Numbered from the stretch's first letter, positions 17,360 through 26,308 are shown. The stretch is 64,000 nucleotides of DNA from Devosia oryzisoli (GCF_014837245.1 NZ_JACYFU010000002.1:806001-870000); one strand, 5' to 3'. Translations and numbers: made by a program. The notes: generated from the letters alone by a model not told the origin.

Positions 17360-17635
17360 ATGGGATTGAGAAATTTTGCTTCTCCAGTAACACTCAAATC
17401 GAACGTGAAATCCACGCGGACCTTCCGCGTAAACAACGCAGCTGACGCTTTGGACTACCTCGAGAGGTTCTGGCGCGGCGCCCGGACCCGAGAGTATCGA
17501 CGTGCCTACGCCGTTTGCCAAAGCGCCGTAGAGAATCTGGCCTCGGCGGAAGCGGCGCGGGGATATCTGGTTGCTGCCGCCGAAGGCGCCGGACTCCTCT
17601 ACAGGCGAAGCGGCCATTCTCAGCATGCACAATGA
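17360..17635 (+). CDS. DUF982 family protein
   Basis: A 91-aa protein. ADALDYLERFWRGARTREYRRAYAVCQSAV and the downstream ASAEAARGYLVAAAEGAGL match the DUF982 pattern of small alphaproteobacterial proteins of unknown function. The ATG at 17360 has TAGGAGATAGGGGC upstream and gives the family length. An earlier start at 17279 would add a 27-residue stretch read from the AT-rich promoter region. The gene sits between the HTH regulator and the third Rnk-like gene. Confidence 0.72.
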   Translation: MGLRNFASPVTLKSNVKSTRTFRVNNAADALDYLERFWRGARTREYRRAYAVCQSAVENLASAEAARGYLVAAAEGAGLLYRRSGHSQHAQ

Positions 17636-17732
17636 CGTGGGCCTGGGCAGATGCCTCTGCCCGCCTCGGGGCATGCAGAACTACGGGCCAACGAAACCTG
17701 TCGGCGCTGTGACATTGGAACGGAGTATCGTC

Positions 17733-18482
17733 GTGCAGATAAATCATCCAACTACTCTTACCTCCGACGACCACGGGATGCTCGAGCGGCTGATGTGCAC
17801 ACTTTCAGGTAGCCGCACACCGCTCGCACATCTCCTGCGTCGAAAACTCGAAACGGCGGTGATCCTTCACCCGGCGGCTAATCGTGGGGATTTGGTGACC
17901 AGTAAATCCAAGGTGCGGTATGTCATCGATGGGAAGCATGAGGCTGAACATGCTCTAAGCTGGGGCACTCCCTCGCCAACAAGGGGGTCTTCAATTTCTT
18001 TACAGCAAGAAAGAGGACTGGCCCTCCTGGGAATGCGCGTAGGCCAGAGCATTTCTTTTCCTGCCGGAGAGGAAGTCGAAACTATTGAAGTCATCGGTGT
18101 TTACCCGACACCTAAGCATGCATCCCATGCGGACTATTCATTGCGGCACGCAACCAGCAAGCGGTTGTCTCCCGTTCTATCCACGATCAAACGACACGCG
18201 GCAGCGGCATTGGCGCGACTCCAGGTCGGACGTACGGAAACAGCTCTCACGCGGCTCAACGATGCCGCACTCCGCGATATAGGCATTACCCGAGGTGAAA
18301 TTCCGCACATCGCCAAGATCGTCGCAGGGGTTACTCCAACCCCGGCCGAACATCGCCATGGCATCGGAGGGATCAGGGAGGAGAGCTTGGCTCCTGAGCC
18401 GACGGCTCAAGTAGGACCCAAGGCTGCAAGGGAAAAAGAACTGGAGCGGCTCGTGCATGACCGCCGGAGCCAACTCGCTTAA
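17733..18482 (+). CDS. Rnk/GreA-C domain protein fused to DUF1127
   Basis: A 249-aa protein. Residues about 1-135 are a Rnk-like module: helical start QINHPTTLTSDDHGMLERLM, then the GreA/B C-terminal domain with SKVRYVIDGK and SISLQQERGLALLGMRVGQSISF. After LSPVLSTIKRH comes RLNDAALRDIGITRGEI (about residues 170-190), the conserved core of DUF1127, normally a free small protein of about 50 aa that binds RNA or regulators in Rhizobiales. The GTG at 17733 has CGGAG 7 bases upstream and aligns with the other two paralogues. Longer readings overlap the DUF982 gene. I do not know of this fusion as a described protein. Confidence 0.75.
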   Translation: MQINHPTTLTSDDHGMLERLMCTLSGSRTPLAHLLRRKLETAVILHPAANRGDLVTSKSKVRYVIDGKHEAEHALSWGTPSPTRGSSISLQQERGLALLGMRVGQSISFPAGEEVETIEVIGVYPTPKHASHADYSLRHATSKRLSPVLSTIKRHAAAALARLQVGRTETALTRLNDAALRDIGITRGEIPHIAKIVAGVTPTPAEHRHGIGGIREESLAPEPTAQVGPKAAREKELERLVHDRRSQLA

Positions 18483-18532
18483 AGTCTGCCCAAAGGCGAC
18501 TAGGGCAATGAAGGTAACACAGGAGAAAGAAA

Positions 18533-19396
18533 GTGTCTGACGAAGCTGTTTTGACGCCTCCCTCAAGCATCCTTGTTGCATCGGATCTGAGCGCGCAGAG
18601 CGATCGGGCACTCGCTCGAGCCATCATGCTCGCCAATACCTGGAGCGCCGAGCTGACGGTGATTCATGTACTAGCCTCCGAGTTGTCCTGGCCTGACTAT
18701 GACGAACGCCCGTCGTGGCGACGATCATCAGATCGCAAGGTGAATATCGAAAGCGATATTCGAGCGGATCTTGCGACGTTTCCAACGGCGAAGATTCGCA
18801 TTCTCGATGGTGAGCCTGGTGCTGCCATCGTGGATCTGGCAAGGAAAGAACAGTTTGATCTGATAATCGTCGGGGAAAGTCGCCGTGGGATGATTGGCGG
18901 CGGGGCCACGCTCGATGCGCTATTCAGATCCGCGCCAACGTCGACCCTCGTCATTAAGAATCGACCCAGGCACGATTACCGCAAGATAGTCGTCGGCACC
19001 GACTTTACTGAAGAGGCCTTGGTAGCATTGGAAAGCGCCGCCAGCCTGTTCCCCGCTGCCTCGCTGGCTCTTCTGCACTCGTTCGACGTCCCGTATCGAT
19101 CGCTCATGTCCGACAGTCCACTGGGGCATGAATTTGGCGCTCTGGAGAAGGAAACTATCCGCAACTTCATCGATAGAGCGGCTCTGGCGGACTCTGTGAA
19201 GGCCAAGGTCGCCACTTACGTAGAACATGGGGACCCGGCGGAAATGCTCGGTCGATACGCCGCTGACAACAGGGTCGATTTAACAGTGATCGGAGCCTAC
19301 CCACGTGGGCGGCTTTTTCACTATCTGGTTGGCGGCTATGGGCCTCGAATAGTCGAGCGGGTGGTTTCGGACGTGTTGGTGGTCCGACCACGATAA
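18533..19396 (+). CDS. Universal stress protein, two tandem UspA domains
   Basis: A 287-aa cytoplasmic protein with two UspA folds. Domain 1 starts at SSILVASDLSAQSDRALARAIMLA (about residues 11-34). It carries the loop IIVGESRRGMIGGGATLDALFRSAPTSTLVI, a partial ATP-binding pattern. Domain 2 starts at YRKIVVGTDFTEEALVALESAA (about residue 148) and ends IVERVVSDVLVVRPR. Domain 2 lacks the usual G-2x-G-9x-GS loop (YPRGRLFHYLVGGYG instead), so it may not bind ATP. The GTG start has AGGAG 7 bases upstream. It lies 50 bases after the Rnk-DUF1127 gene and may share its transcript. Confidence 0.88.
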   Translation: MSDEAVLTPPSSILVASDLSAQSDRALARAIMLANTWSAELTVIHVLASELSWPDYDERPSWRRSSDRKVNIESDIRADLATFPTAKIRILDGEPGAAIVDLARKEQFDLIIVGESRRGMIGGGATLDALFRSAPTSTLVIKNRPRHDYRKIVVGTDFTEEALVALESAASLFPAASLALLHSFDVPYRSLMSDSPLGHEFGALEKETIRNFIDRAALADSVKAKVATYVEHGDPAEMLGRYAADNRVDLTVIGAYPRGRLFHYLVGGYGPRIVERVVSDVLVVRPR

Positions 19397-19610
19397 AATC
19401 GCCTGCTGCCGCATCAGAAAAGACCTGCACACCGCAAAATCAAGGGAAAACCAGGTCCTTGTCCGCAACAAGCGCCGTAGAACAGGCCGTGCCAAGAGCA
19501 TGAGGCCTATTGGAGCGAGATTCCGGAAGGCGACGCAAATGCTACGGAAGCGCCGGTGATGTCCGTATCCTGAGATCCCACCAACGCTTCGCCAATGATG
19601 GAGTGCAGTT

Positions 19611-20849
19611 GTGAGCGTCACCGATAAAAACTACGCTGTGACACGAAGCAGGACGGCGCTGCTCACCGGGGCCGGCACACTCTCCATCCTGGCCTTGGGG
19701 CACACCATCTCGAACTTGGTGCGCACCATGCCCGCCGTATCGACCGATGTGATCGCCCAGAGCCTGGCGGTGTCGGCGGGTGAAGTCGCTGCGATGACCG
19801 GAATTTATCATCTCGCCTTTGCCGCAGGACAAATCCCGGTCGGCGTCGCGCTTGATCGCTTCAGTGTGCGGTCAGTGTTTCTAGTGCTGATTGCCACCAT
19901 CGGCTGCGGTGCAGCGATCACCGCCGTGGCGCACAGCACGCTAATGTTCCTTATCGGTCAGGCAGTACTTGGCCTCGGATGCTCTGGCATGCTGCTCTGT
20001 CCACTGACCTATGCCGCACGCTCGCAGGATGGAGCCAGCTTTCCGCTATGGTCAGCCTTTATTCTTGCGGTGGGCAACAGCGGAATGCTGCTGTCGGCCA
20101 GCCCGACGGCTTGGCTTATCGAGACGTTCAGCTGGCGTACTGCCTTCGTCGTGCCACTCGTCATGGCCGGCCTCGTGGCGGTTGCAGCCGCCATCCGGCT
20201 GCGAGAGCAGCGGTCGGCATCAACAACAATGGAATCGATCGGGTCTGAGTTCGTCCAAGTCCTTCGCATCGGGCGCTCGCAGAGTCTGCGGGGCGTGGTG
20301 AGCCTGGCGTTCGTGTCATTCGCTGTGGTGATCGGCATTCGAGGTGTCTGGGCCGGACCATGGCTAATGGAAGAGCGCGGATTGAACCGGCTTGATGCGG
20401 GAAATGTGATGCTGGCCCTCACGCTCATGCTGATCGTCATGCCAATGCTTGTCGGGATCCTGGCTCGACGCGCCGGCAGCACAAACCTGCTGCTGGTTGC
20501 GGGACACGTAGTGGCGGGCGTGATGCTGCTTTTGCTGCCGCTCGGTGTCATAGCAGGGTTCTCGGCGCTTTACGACCTGACGCTGCTGATCGTGTTTGGA
20601 GTTGCCGTTTCGGTGCAACCGCTGCTCTTCACATTGGGGCGTCAGTCGGTCGCACCTGCAGATACCGGAAAGGCGCTGGCCGCGGTAAACCTCGCCTTCT
20701 TTGCTGGGGCAGCGATTATCCAGGCAATCTCTGCACCTGTGGTGGCACTTGGCGGAACCGGAGGCGTTATCGTCTTCCTCGGACTTCTAAGCATCGCCGG
20801 GGCTTTACTGTTTGCCTTGCAGCCCCTGCCGGTCAGACGCCGCGCTTAA
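19611..20849 (+). CDS. MFS transporter
   Basis: A 412-aa inner-membrane protein with about 12 hydrophobic helices in two six-helix halves, the major facilitator layout. The loop between helices 2 and 3 reads GVALDRFSVRSV, the MFS A-like motif G-x-x-x-D-R-x-x-x-R. There is a short N-terminal tail and a cytoplasmic loop around residue 200 (RLREQRSASTTM). Substrate is unknown. The GTG start at 19611 has GGAG about 12 bases upstream, which is rather far. It is not clearly in an operon. Confidence 0.82.
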   Translation: MSVTDKNYAVTRSRTALLTGAGTLSILALGHTISNLVRTMPAVSTDVIAQSLAVSAGEVAAMTGIYHLAFAAGQIPVGVALDRFSVRSVFLVLIATIGCGAAITAVAHSTLMFLIGQAVLGLGCSGMLLCPLTYAARSQDGASFPLWSAFILAVGNSGMLLSASPTAWLIETFSWRTAFVVPLVMAGLVAVAAAIRLREQRSASTTMESIGSEFVQVLRIGRSQSLRGVVSLAFVSFAVVIGIRGVWAGPWLMEERGLNRLDAGNVMLALTLMLIVMPMLVGILARRAGSTNLLLVAGHVVAGVMLLLLPLGVIAGFSALYDLTLLIVFGVAVSVQPLLFTLGRQSVAPADTGKALAAVNLAFFAGAAIIQAISAPVVALGGTGGVIVFLGLLSIAGALLFALQPLPVRRRA

Positions 20850-20870
20850 CGCCCGCTGTTGTGCCTCAAG

Positions 20871-21288
20871 CGCTCAACAATGCCCACGATGTTCGTCGAT
20901 AAAGGCGATCATCGCTTCAGTGGGCGGTCGAGCTCCGCCTGGGCAAAATATGCGGAGGCTTTGCGCAGGATCTCGTTGGCCTGCCGCAGTTCCCGGTTCT
21001 CTCGCTCCAAAGCCTTGAGCTTCTCAGCCACCTCGCTGGGCACGCCAGCACGCCGGCCACCATCGACCTCGGCCTTCTTCACCCAATCGTTCAGGGTGTG
21101 GGCCGAACAGCCGATCTTCTGGGAAACCGAAACCACCGCCGCCCAGCGCGATGGATACTCCACGCCATGCTCCAGCACCATCCGCACCGCCCGGGTCCGC
21201 ACCTCGGGGGAAAACTTGTTCGTTGTCTTACTCATCAGGCTCTATCCTACTTGGGAGTTAAAGCCTCCGACAGTCCCTGCGCGGTTCA
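20871..21288 (-). mobile_element. Truncated IS3-family insertion sequence
   Basis: The element retains its upstream end and orfA but only the first nine codons of orfB. The upstream terminus reads TGAACCGCGCAGGGACTGTC on the - strand from 21288, starting with the TG expected of IS3 ends. OrfB begins at 20912 with MIAFIDEHR and then runs out of homology (GHC, stop at 20874), so about 85 percent of orfB and the other end have been deleted. It cannot move by itself. Confidence 0.75.
20909..21235 (-). CDS. IS3-family transposase OrfA
   Basis: A 108-aa protein. The N-terminal helix-turn-helix ([34 protein letters not shown], about residues 9-42) is followed by [17 protein letters not shown] and a leucine-zipper region ([24 protein letters not shown]). 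This is the OrfA layout of IS407-like IS3 members, which bind the element ends. Its stop overlaps the orfB start (ATGA at 20912-20909). OrfB is missing, so no active transposase can form. Confidence 0.85.
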   Translation of the reverse strand: MSKTTNKFSPEVRTRAVRMVLEHGVEYPSRWAAVVSVSQKIGCSAHTLNDWVKKAEVDGGRRAGVPSEVAEKLKALERENRELRQANEILRKASAYFAQAELDRPLKR

Positions 21289-21309
21289 GGCGCAAATCCA
21301 AGTCATATT

Positions 21310-21324
21310 CTCTACGACGTAGAG
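21310..21324. promoter_or_regulatory. Palindrome upstream of ilvD
   Basis: CTCTAC-GAC-GTAGAG is a perfect 6-bp inverted repeat 80 bases before the ilvD start and 22 bases beyond the IS3 end. It could be a regulator site or part of the sequence left by the insertion. Nothing further can be said. Confidence 0.3.
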
Positions 21325-21404
21325 GTCGAGTGATTTCAGTGTTTCACACGGCCTGAACCAGGCAATATCCTCTGCGAGAAATAGCTCATTAGAGGAAACG
21401 GCAC

Positions 21405-23078
21405 GTGCCCCACAACGACAGGTCGAAACACATCACCCAAGGCATCGCCCGCTCACCCAACCGCGCGATGTATTATGCCCTAGGCTACGAGAAGGCAAAC
21501 TTCGACAAGCCGATGATCGGCATTGCCAATGGGCATTCCACCATCACGCCATGCAATGCAGGTCTACAGCCGCTAGCCGATGCAGCGGTCGCAGCAATCC
21601 GGGAAGCCGGCGCGAACCCCCAGATCTTCGGCACGCCGACCATATCGGATGGCATGTCGATGGGCACTGAAGGCATGAAGTATTCGCTGGTCTCGCGCGA
21701 GGTTATCGCCGATTGCGTGGAAACTTCCGTCCAGGGACAGTGGATGGATGGCGTTCTGGTTCTGGGCGGCTGTGACAAGAATATGCCTGGCGGCATGATC
21801 GGCATAGTGCGCGCTAATGTCCCTGCCATCTACGTCTATGGCGGCACCATCAAACCCGGCAGATGGAAAGGACAGGACCTCTCCATCGTGTCCGCGTTCG
21901 AAGCCGTAGGGTCATACATGGCCGGAAAGATCAGCGAGGAAGATTTCCAGGGCATCGAACGCAATGCCTGCCCCACGACCGGCTCGTGCGGCGGGATGTA
22001 CACGGCCAACACCATGAGTTCCTCGTTTGAAGCGCTCGGCATGTCCCTGCTCTACTCCGCCAACATGGCCAATCCCGATCAGGAAAAGGTGGATAGCGCT
22101 GCAGAGTCTGGAAGGGTGTTGGTCGAGGCAGTCAAGAAGGGCATCAAGCCCAAAGATATCATCACCCGCCAGTCCATCGAAAATGCCGTGACGGTGATCA
22201 TGGCGACGGGTGGCTCCACCAACGCCGTGCTGCATTATCTCGCGATCGCCAGCGCTGCCGATGTCGAGTGGACCCTGGATGATTTCGAGCGGGTACGGCG
22301 CAAGGTCCCTGTCATCTGCGACCTCAAGCCGTCCGGCAAGTACATGGCCGTTGACCTGCATAAGGCCGGCGGCGTGCCCCAGGTTCTCAAGATCCTGCTC
22401 AACGCAGGCCTCCTCCATGGAGACTGCATGACGGTGACTGGACGCACCATAGGAGAGGAATTGGGGAAGGTTCCTGATGAACCCCGGTCCGATCAGGATG
22501 TGATTCATCCGATCGCCGAAGCGCTTTACGCCGAGGGGCACCTAGCCATCCTGAAAGGCAACCTTGCCGAAAATGGCGCTGTCGCCAAGATCACGGGCCT
22601 CAAAAGTCCCGTTATCTCCGGCCCGGCGCGCGTCTTCGAGGATGAAGATTCAGCAATGGAAGCGATCCTTGGCGACAAGATCAGGTCCGGAGATGTGCTC
22701 GTTCTGCGGTATCTGGGTCCCAAAGGTGGACCGGGCATGCCCGAGATGCTTGCTCCGACCTCCGCCATTATCGGCCGTGGTCTCGGCGACAGCGTCGGCC
22801 TCGTCACCGATGGACGCTTCTCGGGAGGCACCTGGGGCATGGTCGTCGGTCATGTTGCCCCTGAAGCTTACGAAGGGGGAACGATCGCGCTTGTCCTTGA
22901 AGGGGACATCATCACCATCGATGCCCATCGGCAGCTCCTGCAGCTCGAAGTCGACGAAGCCGAGCTGGCACGCCGCAGATCGGCCTGGCGCCAGCCCGCC
23001 CCCCGATACACGCGCGGCGTCCTGGCGAAATTCTCGATCCTCGCACGTCCTGCCAATGAAGGTGCGCTCACCGGGTAA
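21405..23078 (+). CDS. ilvD: Dihydroxy-acid dehydratase IlvD
   Basis: A 557-aa Fe-S dehydratase that converts 2,3-dihydroxy acids to 2-keto acids in valine, isoleucine and pantothenate synthesis. Cluster-binding Cys are seen in TPCNAG (about residue 47), [11 protein letters not shown] (about residue 120) and [19 protein letters not shown] (about residues 188-206). The C-terminal [13 protein letters not shown] motif is also present. The length fits the shorter IlvD group, not the 616-aa E. coli type. The GTG start has AGAGGAAA 6-13 bases upstream. It stands alone, and an IS3 remnant lies directly upstream. Confidence 0.92.
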   Translation: MPHNDRSKHITQGIARSPNRAMYYALGYEKANFDKPMIGIANGHSTITPCNAGLQPLADAAVAAIREAGANPQIFGTPTISDGMSMGTEGMKYSLVSREVIADCVETSVQGQWMDGVLVLGGCDKNMPGGMIGIVRANVPAIYVYGGTIKPGRWKGQDLSIVSAFEAVGSYMAGKISEEDFQGIERNACPTTGSCGGMYTANTMSSSFEALGMSLLYSANMANPDQEKVDSAAESGRVLVEAVKKGIKPKDIITRQSIENAVTVIMATGGSTNAVLHYLAIASAADVEWTLDDFERVRRKVPVICDLKPSGKYMAVDLHKAGGVPQVLKILLNAGLLHGDCMTVTGRTIGEELGKVPDEPRSDQDVIHPIAEALYAEGHLAILKGNLAENGAVAKITGLKSPVISGPARVFEDEDSAMEAILGDKIRSGDVLVLRYLGPKGGPGMPEMLAPTSAIIGRGLGDSVGLVTDGRFSGGTWGMVVGHVAPEAYEGGTIALVLEGDIITIDAHRQLLQLEVDEAELARRRSAWRQPAPRYTRGVLAKFSILARPANEGALTG

Positions 23079-23087
23079 ATCACCGAG

Positions 23088-23111
23088 GTCGTCGTAGCGA
23101 CCGTCGACGAC
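23088..23111 (+). terminator. Possible ilvD terminator hairpin
   Basis: GTCGTCG at 23088-23094 pairs with CGACGAC at 23105-23111, ten bases after the ilvD stop. It is followed by TTCCTTGTTG, which is only moderately T-rich. Confidence 0.4.
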
Positions 23112-23432
23112 TTCCTTGTTGTCACCAAGACAGCCGGAATCCCGGCAGCTTTTGGAAACTGTTGTTCGAGCCTATGATGACGGAAATGAGGTCGGTTGCA
23201 GCTAGTCGGCGACGCGCCCATTCCGGTCATTGCCGATGCACTTTGGGTTCCCTAATGGCAGTCAGTTCGCCGACCGCCGCTTAGCCGCCGAAGGCCTTGT
23301 GGCTTGCGCGCGCGGCCATGCGACCGTCTGGTCTAACCCATTCGGGCATGTCGACGTTGGCGGCGCAAGTCCATAACGTCCCCCCCCTTGGGCCTTCAAA
23401 TTCTTGGAAGCTGGACGTGCGAGGAGGTCAAG

Positions 23433-23682
23433 ATGAAATCTGTGATGATTTTCGCGGCCCTTTATGTTGGCAACCGGAGTGGGCGCCAGTCAGGCGCAAC
23501 AGAGCAATTGGGGACAGCAAGTCAAAGCCTGCAACCAGACGGATTGCTATCCAGGCGGCACCTCTCGGGGTGAGTATGTCAGGGGGCAGGCCAAGGACAG
23601 CGATCGACCCGGGTACGCCTCTGAAATTCACAGCTTGGCCAACCCGGGCAAGTCAGACCCGAAGGCGGACAAGTTCCAGTAA
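23433..23682 (+). pseudogene. Small secreted protein gene with a one-base frameshift
   Basis: An ATG at 23433 with a near-perfect GAGGAGG ribosome site starts MKSVMIFAAL. After CTT (23460-23462) one extra T (23463) breaks the frame. The next frame continues MLATGVGASQAQ, completing an ideal signal peptide with an Ala-x-Ala-like cleavage region. A mature part of about 60 residues follows (NWGQQVKACNQTDCYPGG to KADKFQ) with two Cys six residues apart. The joined product would be about 82 aa. Either the gene is freshly inactivated or the base is an assembly error. An ATG start at 23464 is possible but would lack a ribosome site and the signal-peptide charge. No family recognised. Confidence 0.55.
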
Positions 23683-23841
23683 TTCCAATGGGCGCGACGG
23701 TATCCTTCGCATCTGGCCAACTCCCCGGGCGGCACAATCCGTCCGGGCGTCAGGGCCAAGGGCGCGCCAGCAAAATGTAAAGCGATCCGCCAAAGCACCG
23801 GCGTGCTGAGGCGCGTATGCTGCTGATCTCAGGAGTAGCTC
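23683..23841. other. Short gap before the methyltransferase gene
   Basis: No gene is visible. The last bases hold AGGAG at 23831-23835, the ribosome site of the methyltransferase. The stretch 23079-23432 upstream of the small secreted gene likewise contains no recognisable gene apart from the hairpin after ilvD. Confidence 0.4.
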
Positions 23842-24618
23842 ATGACTGAGGTGATGAGGTTTGACGACGGCGAAGGCTACGAGGCCATGATGGGGGTCTG
23901 GAGCGCCCTGATCGGAGCAGATTTCCTTGATTGGCTAGCTGTCCCAGACGGTTCTGAGTGGGCGGACATCGGGTGCGGAAACGGCGCATCCACCGAGTTG
24001 ATTGTTGAGTGGACCAAGCCGACTTCAGTCGAAGCGATTGATCCGTCACCGGCGCAGCTGGAGTTCGCTAGACGCCGCCACCGCTATGGTGTGGCTAACT
24101 TCACCTTAGCTTCAGCGACACAGCTCCCTTTTGGGGCTGCCACCTTCGACGCGGCAATTATGGCGCTTGTTATTTTCTTCGTCCCAGATCCGGCCAAAGG
24201 GGTCGCGGAACTGCGGCGTGTTGTTCGGCCCGGGGGCACGGTTGCCGCATATGCTTGGGATATGGAGGGAGGCGGCTTTCCGTATGAGGATGTTCATCTT
24301 GCCATGCGCAGCGTGGGCACAGAGCCCATATTGCCCCCGCACTCCGAAGTTGCGAGGCTCGACGCCCTGCAGCGTCTTTGGACCGACGCGGGACTGATTG
24401 ACGTCGAAACCCGCGAAATCGTAGCCCAACGCGTCTTCCCAACTTTCGATGACTATTGGGCGATGGCCGTTTCAGCGCCAGGCATTGGTCAGGTCCTTGC
24501 CAAGCTTAGCGCTCAGCAAGTCGATCACGTTCGCGAGTCTGTCCGAGGCTCTCGCGCTTCGGGCGAGTTGGTAGTCCTAGGCCGTGCCAACGCTGTCCGG
24601 GGACGAGTGGCGGCCTGA
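23842..24618 (+). CDS. Class I SAM-dependent methyltransferase
   Basis: A 258-aa cytoplasmic enzyme. Motif I, the SAM-binding loop, is WADIGCGNGASTELIV (about residues 37-52). EAIDPSPAQLEFARRR follows as motif post-I. TFDAAIMALVIFFVPDPAKGVAELRRVVRPGGTVAAYAWDM covers motifs II and III. The pattern is of the Methyltransf_11 class (ubiE/COQ5-like), whose substrates are diverse. AGGAG lies 7 bases before the ATG. It is a single gene with no informative neighbours. Confidence 0.85.
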   Translation: MTEVMRFDDGEGYEAMMGVWSALIGADFLDWLAVPDGSEWADIGCGNGASTELIVEWTKPTSVEAIDPSPAQLEFARRRHRYGVANFTLASATQLPFGAATFDAAIMALVIFFVPDPAKGVAELRRVVRPGGTVAAYAWDMEGGGFPYEDVHLAMRSVGTEPILPPHSEVARLDALQRLWTDAGLIDVETREIVAQRVFPTFDDYWAMAVSAPGIGQVLAKLSAQQVDHVRESVRGSRASGELVVLGRANAVRGRVAA

Positions 24619-25574
24619 TTGCTGAACAGCAACTATTAAACCTGGAGCCGGTGGCGTCGACCGCAGGAAACCATTTCAGAAGGCACTTTTGAGAGTTTTC
24701 ATGACGCGTGCCACCAAACGCGAAGGATACAGTGGTGCACCCCCTGTCTTCAGGTTTGAAGTAAGCTTCTGACGCTCAGTCGTTGGACGTGCCAGAACAG
24801 CGGCCGGTATCGGACCGGAGCACAGCCTCTCCGAAGTACAGCTGAATTGTCCAAAGTAGTCGATTTGCGAAGCGGAAGGGAGATCGGGCGGCATCCCCCT
24901 CCAGACGTGCGACCGGTGATGTCCCGCTACCATTTGGAGCGCGACATCACGGTGCCATAGGGCTGGATCTCGTTTTTGGACCGATCATGACACCTGCCGG
25001 GCGTCCAGTTCGGGGCGTGGTACAGGTACAGGTACAGGTACAGGTACAGGTACAGGTACAGGTACAGGATCGTAACCACGATATAGTGGTAGATGGGAAG
25101 CCGGGGCAAACGGCAGATGCAAGCGGAAGCCGCCCCCTCGATGTTTCCGGGCCTGGTTCGCAAAACTGATCTTTATGATCAAGGGCGAGATCGTTCCTGG
25201 GCTGGCGAGCGAGGTTGTGCTGAGCGGCAGGCTCAAAACGGCCAAGCGCTAGCCGCCGTCAGAAACGGCACCGTCGGTTGAACGTCCGCAGGCAGTGGCG
25301 CCGGTCAGGCCGAGGCCAACAAAAACTGGGGCACGAATGGTCAAGCTGGAGGAGGTGTTGGGGAGCGACGAGACCCTCAAGGCGACGGAACGCTGCGACA
25401 GGGTAACGGCCTTGGAAGACCAGAGAGCGCCGGTAGCGAGGCGCAATGGCGGAAGCGACAACGTGAGTGGCAGCTCTTCCGGCGCGGACGACCACGGCGG
25501 CGGACATAGCGGTGGTAGTGGTCGGGAAAGTCGGGCCGGACGAGTGAGCCGGGGCCTTGGCGTAGCGCGACGGG
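24619..25574. other. Gene-poor stretch with a hexanucleotide tandem repeat
   Basis: Almost 1 kb without a recognisable gene. Open frames in it give low-complexity or unfamiliar products, and the one covering the repeat reads as YLYLYL or VQVQVQ because of the 6-base unit. The last part may be scrambled urease DNA. Confidence 0.5.
25021..25068. repeat. Tandem repeat (TACAGG)8
   Basis: Eight perfect copies of TACAGG in a row, preceded by GG and ended by AT. The copies are identical, so the array is young or actively homogenised, and such arrays change length by slipped replication. As the unit is 6 bases, no frame would be disrupted by copy-number change. No convincing gene contains it. Confidence 0.9.
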
Positions 25575-25818
25575 GCCGGATAATCGACTACCAGCGCATT
25601 GGCGATGACCGTGTCTACGGCGCCCTCGGCTCGAGTGCGTTGAGACTGGCCTATGTCGTCGCGGATAACCTTGCCGCCGCCGAACTTGACCTCCTCGCCA
25701 TAGAGGTGAAGTCCTTTTCCACCTCGATAAAGAGTTCGGTATCGGCGAGGCGGACGCGATCGCCCGTAGTAGGACCGTAAATGTCGGCATAGGTCGCGCG
25801 TGAAATGCGAGTTGGCAT
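25575..25818 (-). pseudogene. ureC: Urease alpha subunit (ureC) pseudogene, N-terminal part
   Basis: From the ATG at 25818 the - strand reads [20 protein letters not shown], then [18 protein letters not shown], the UreC N-terminus. A one-base loss at about 25703 moves the frame, after which [20 protein letters not shown] and [11 protein letters not shown] continue the same protein. Homology ends near 25575, about 80 residues in, so the catalytic domain is gone. UreC is the nickel-binding catalytic subunit, and this copy cannot work. It starts 10 bases after the ureB remnant, the normal urease gene order. Confidence 0.85.
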
Positions 25819-25827
25819 GGCGTGTCC

Positions 25828-26065
25828 CTAAAGGTTAACCATGATCTTTTTGCGGAAGCCGAACATGCGCCGGTCGCCGCCAATGGGCACCAAGCGCACT
25901 TCGCGGGTTTGGCCGGGTTCGAAGCGCACCGCGGTGCCGGACGGGATGTCGAGGCGCACCCCGCGGGCCTGCGCCCGGTCAAAGCGAAGGCCGGCATTGG
26001 TTTCGGGTGGCACCGGCATTGAGTTCGATATCACCTGCTGCGGGCAGAATTTCTCCGGGGATCAT
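25828..26065 (-). pseudogene. ureB: Urease beta subunit (ureB) pseudogene with internal deletion
   Basis: From the ATG at 26065 the - strand reads [19 protein letters not shown], the UreB N-terminus. It is then joined, in another frame, to [19 protein letters not shown] and on to [11 protein letters not shown], the UreB C-terminus, with a stop at 25830-25828. The central part, including the SHYHFFE motif region, has been lost together with the frame. DNA upstream (26066-26230) may be a decayed ureA end (MPD and GVWLVV resemble UreA motifs), but this is weak. Confidence 0.85.
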
Positions 26066-26308
26066 GAGCATTCCTAACCGGTTACGACGAGCCAGACGCC
26101 GCAGAGCGGTATCGGGCATTCGCCCCTGGCCCGCCCTGTTCAGCACATCTCGAGCGCTAAGATCTCTATCGGGCCTGCCGCGTTCCGGCACGAAGCGCCG
26201 CAGTCGGCAATTAATCGGACCAGGTGCTCCGCTCGTCTTTTAATGTAGGGGTGATGCGACTGGCGGGTGACGGGGACCAGCCCCCCAATTGCTGTCGCAG
26301 CTTGCAAT

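Noticed and set aside
25021..25068. Possible CRISPR array
   Set aside because: The unit is 6 bases with no spacers, and no cas gene is near.
24927..25163. A - strand frame with a YLYLYL repeat as a possible membrane peptide
   Set aside because: The repeat is only the translation of the TACAGG array. No ribosome site or conserved flank supports a gene.
25295..25780. A 161-codon + strand frame in the accessory zone
   Set aside because: It overlaps the ureC remnant read on the other strand and has no protein-like features.
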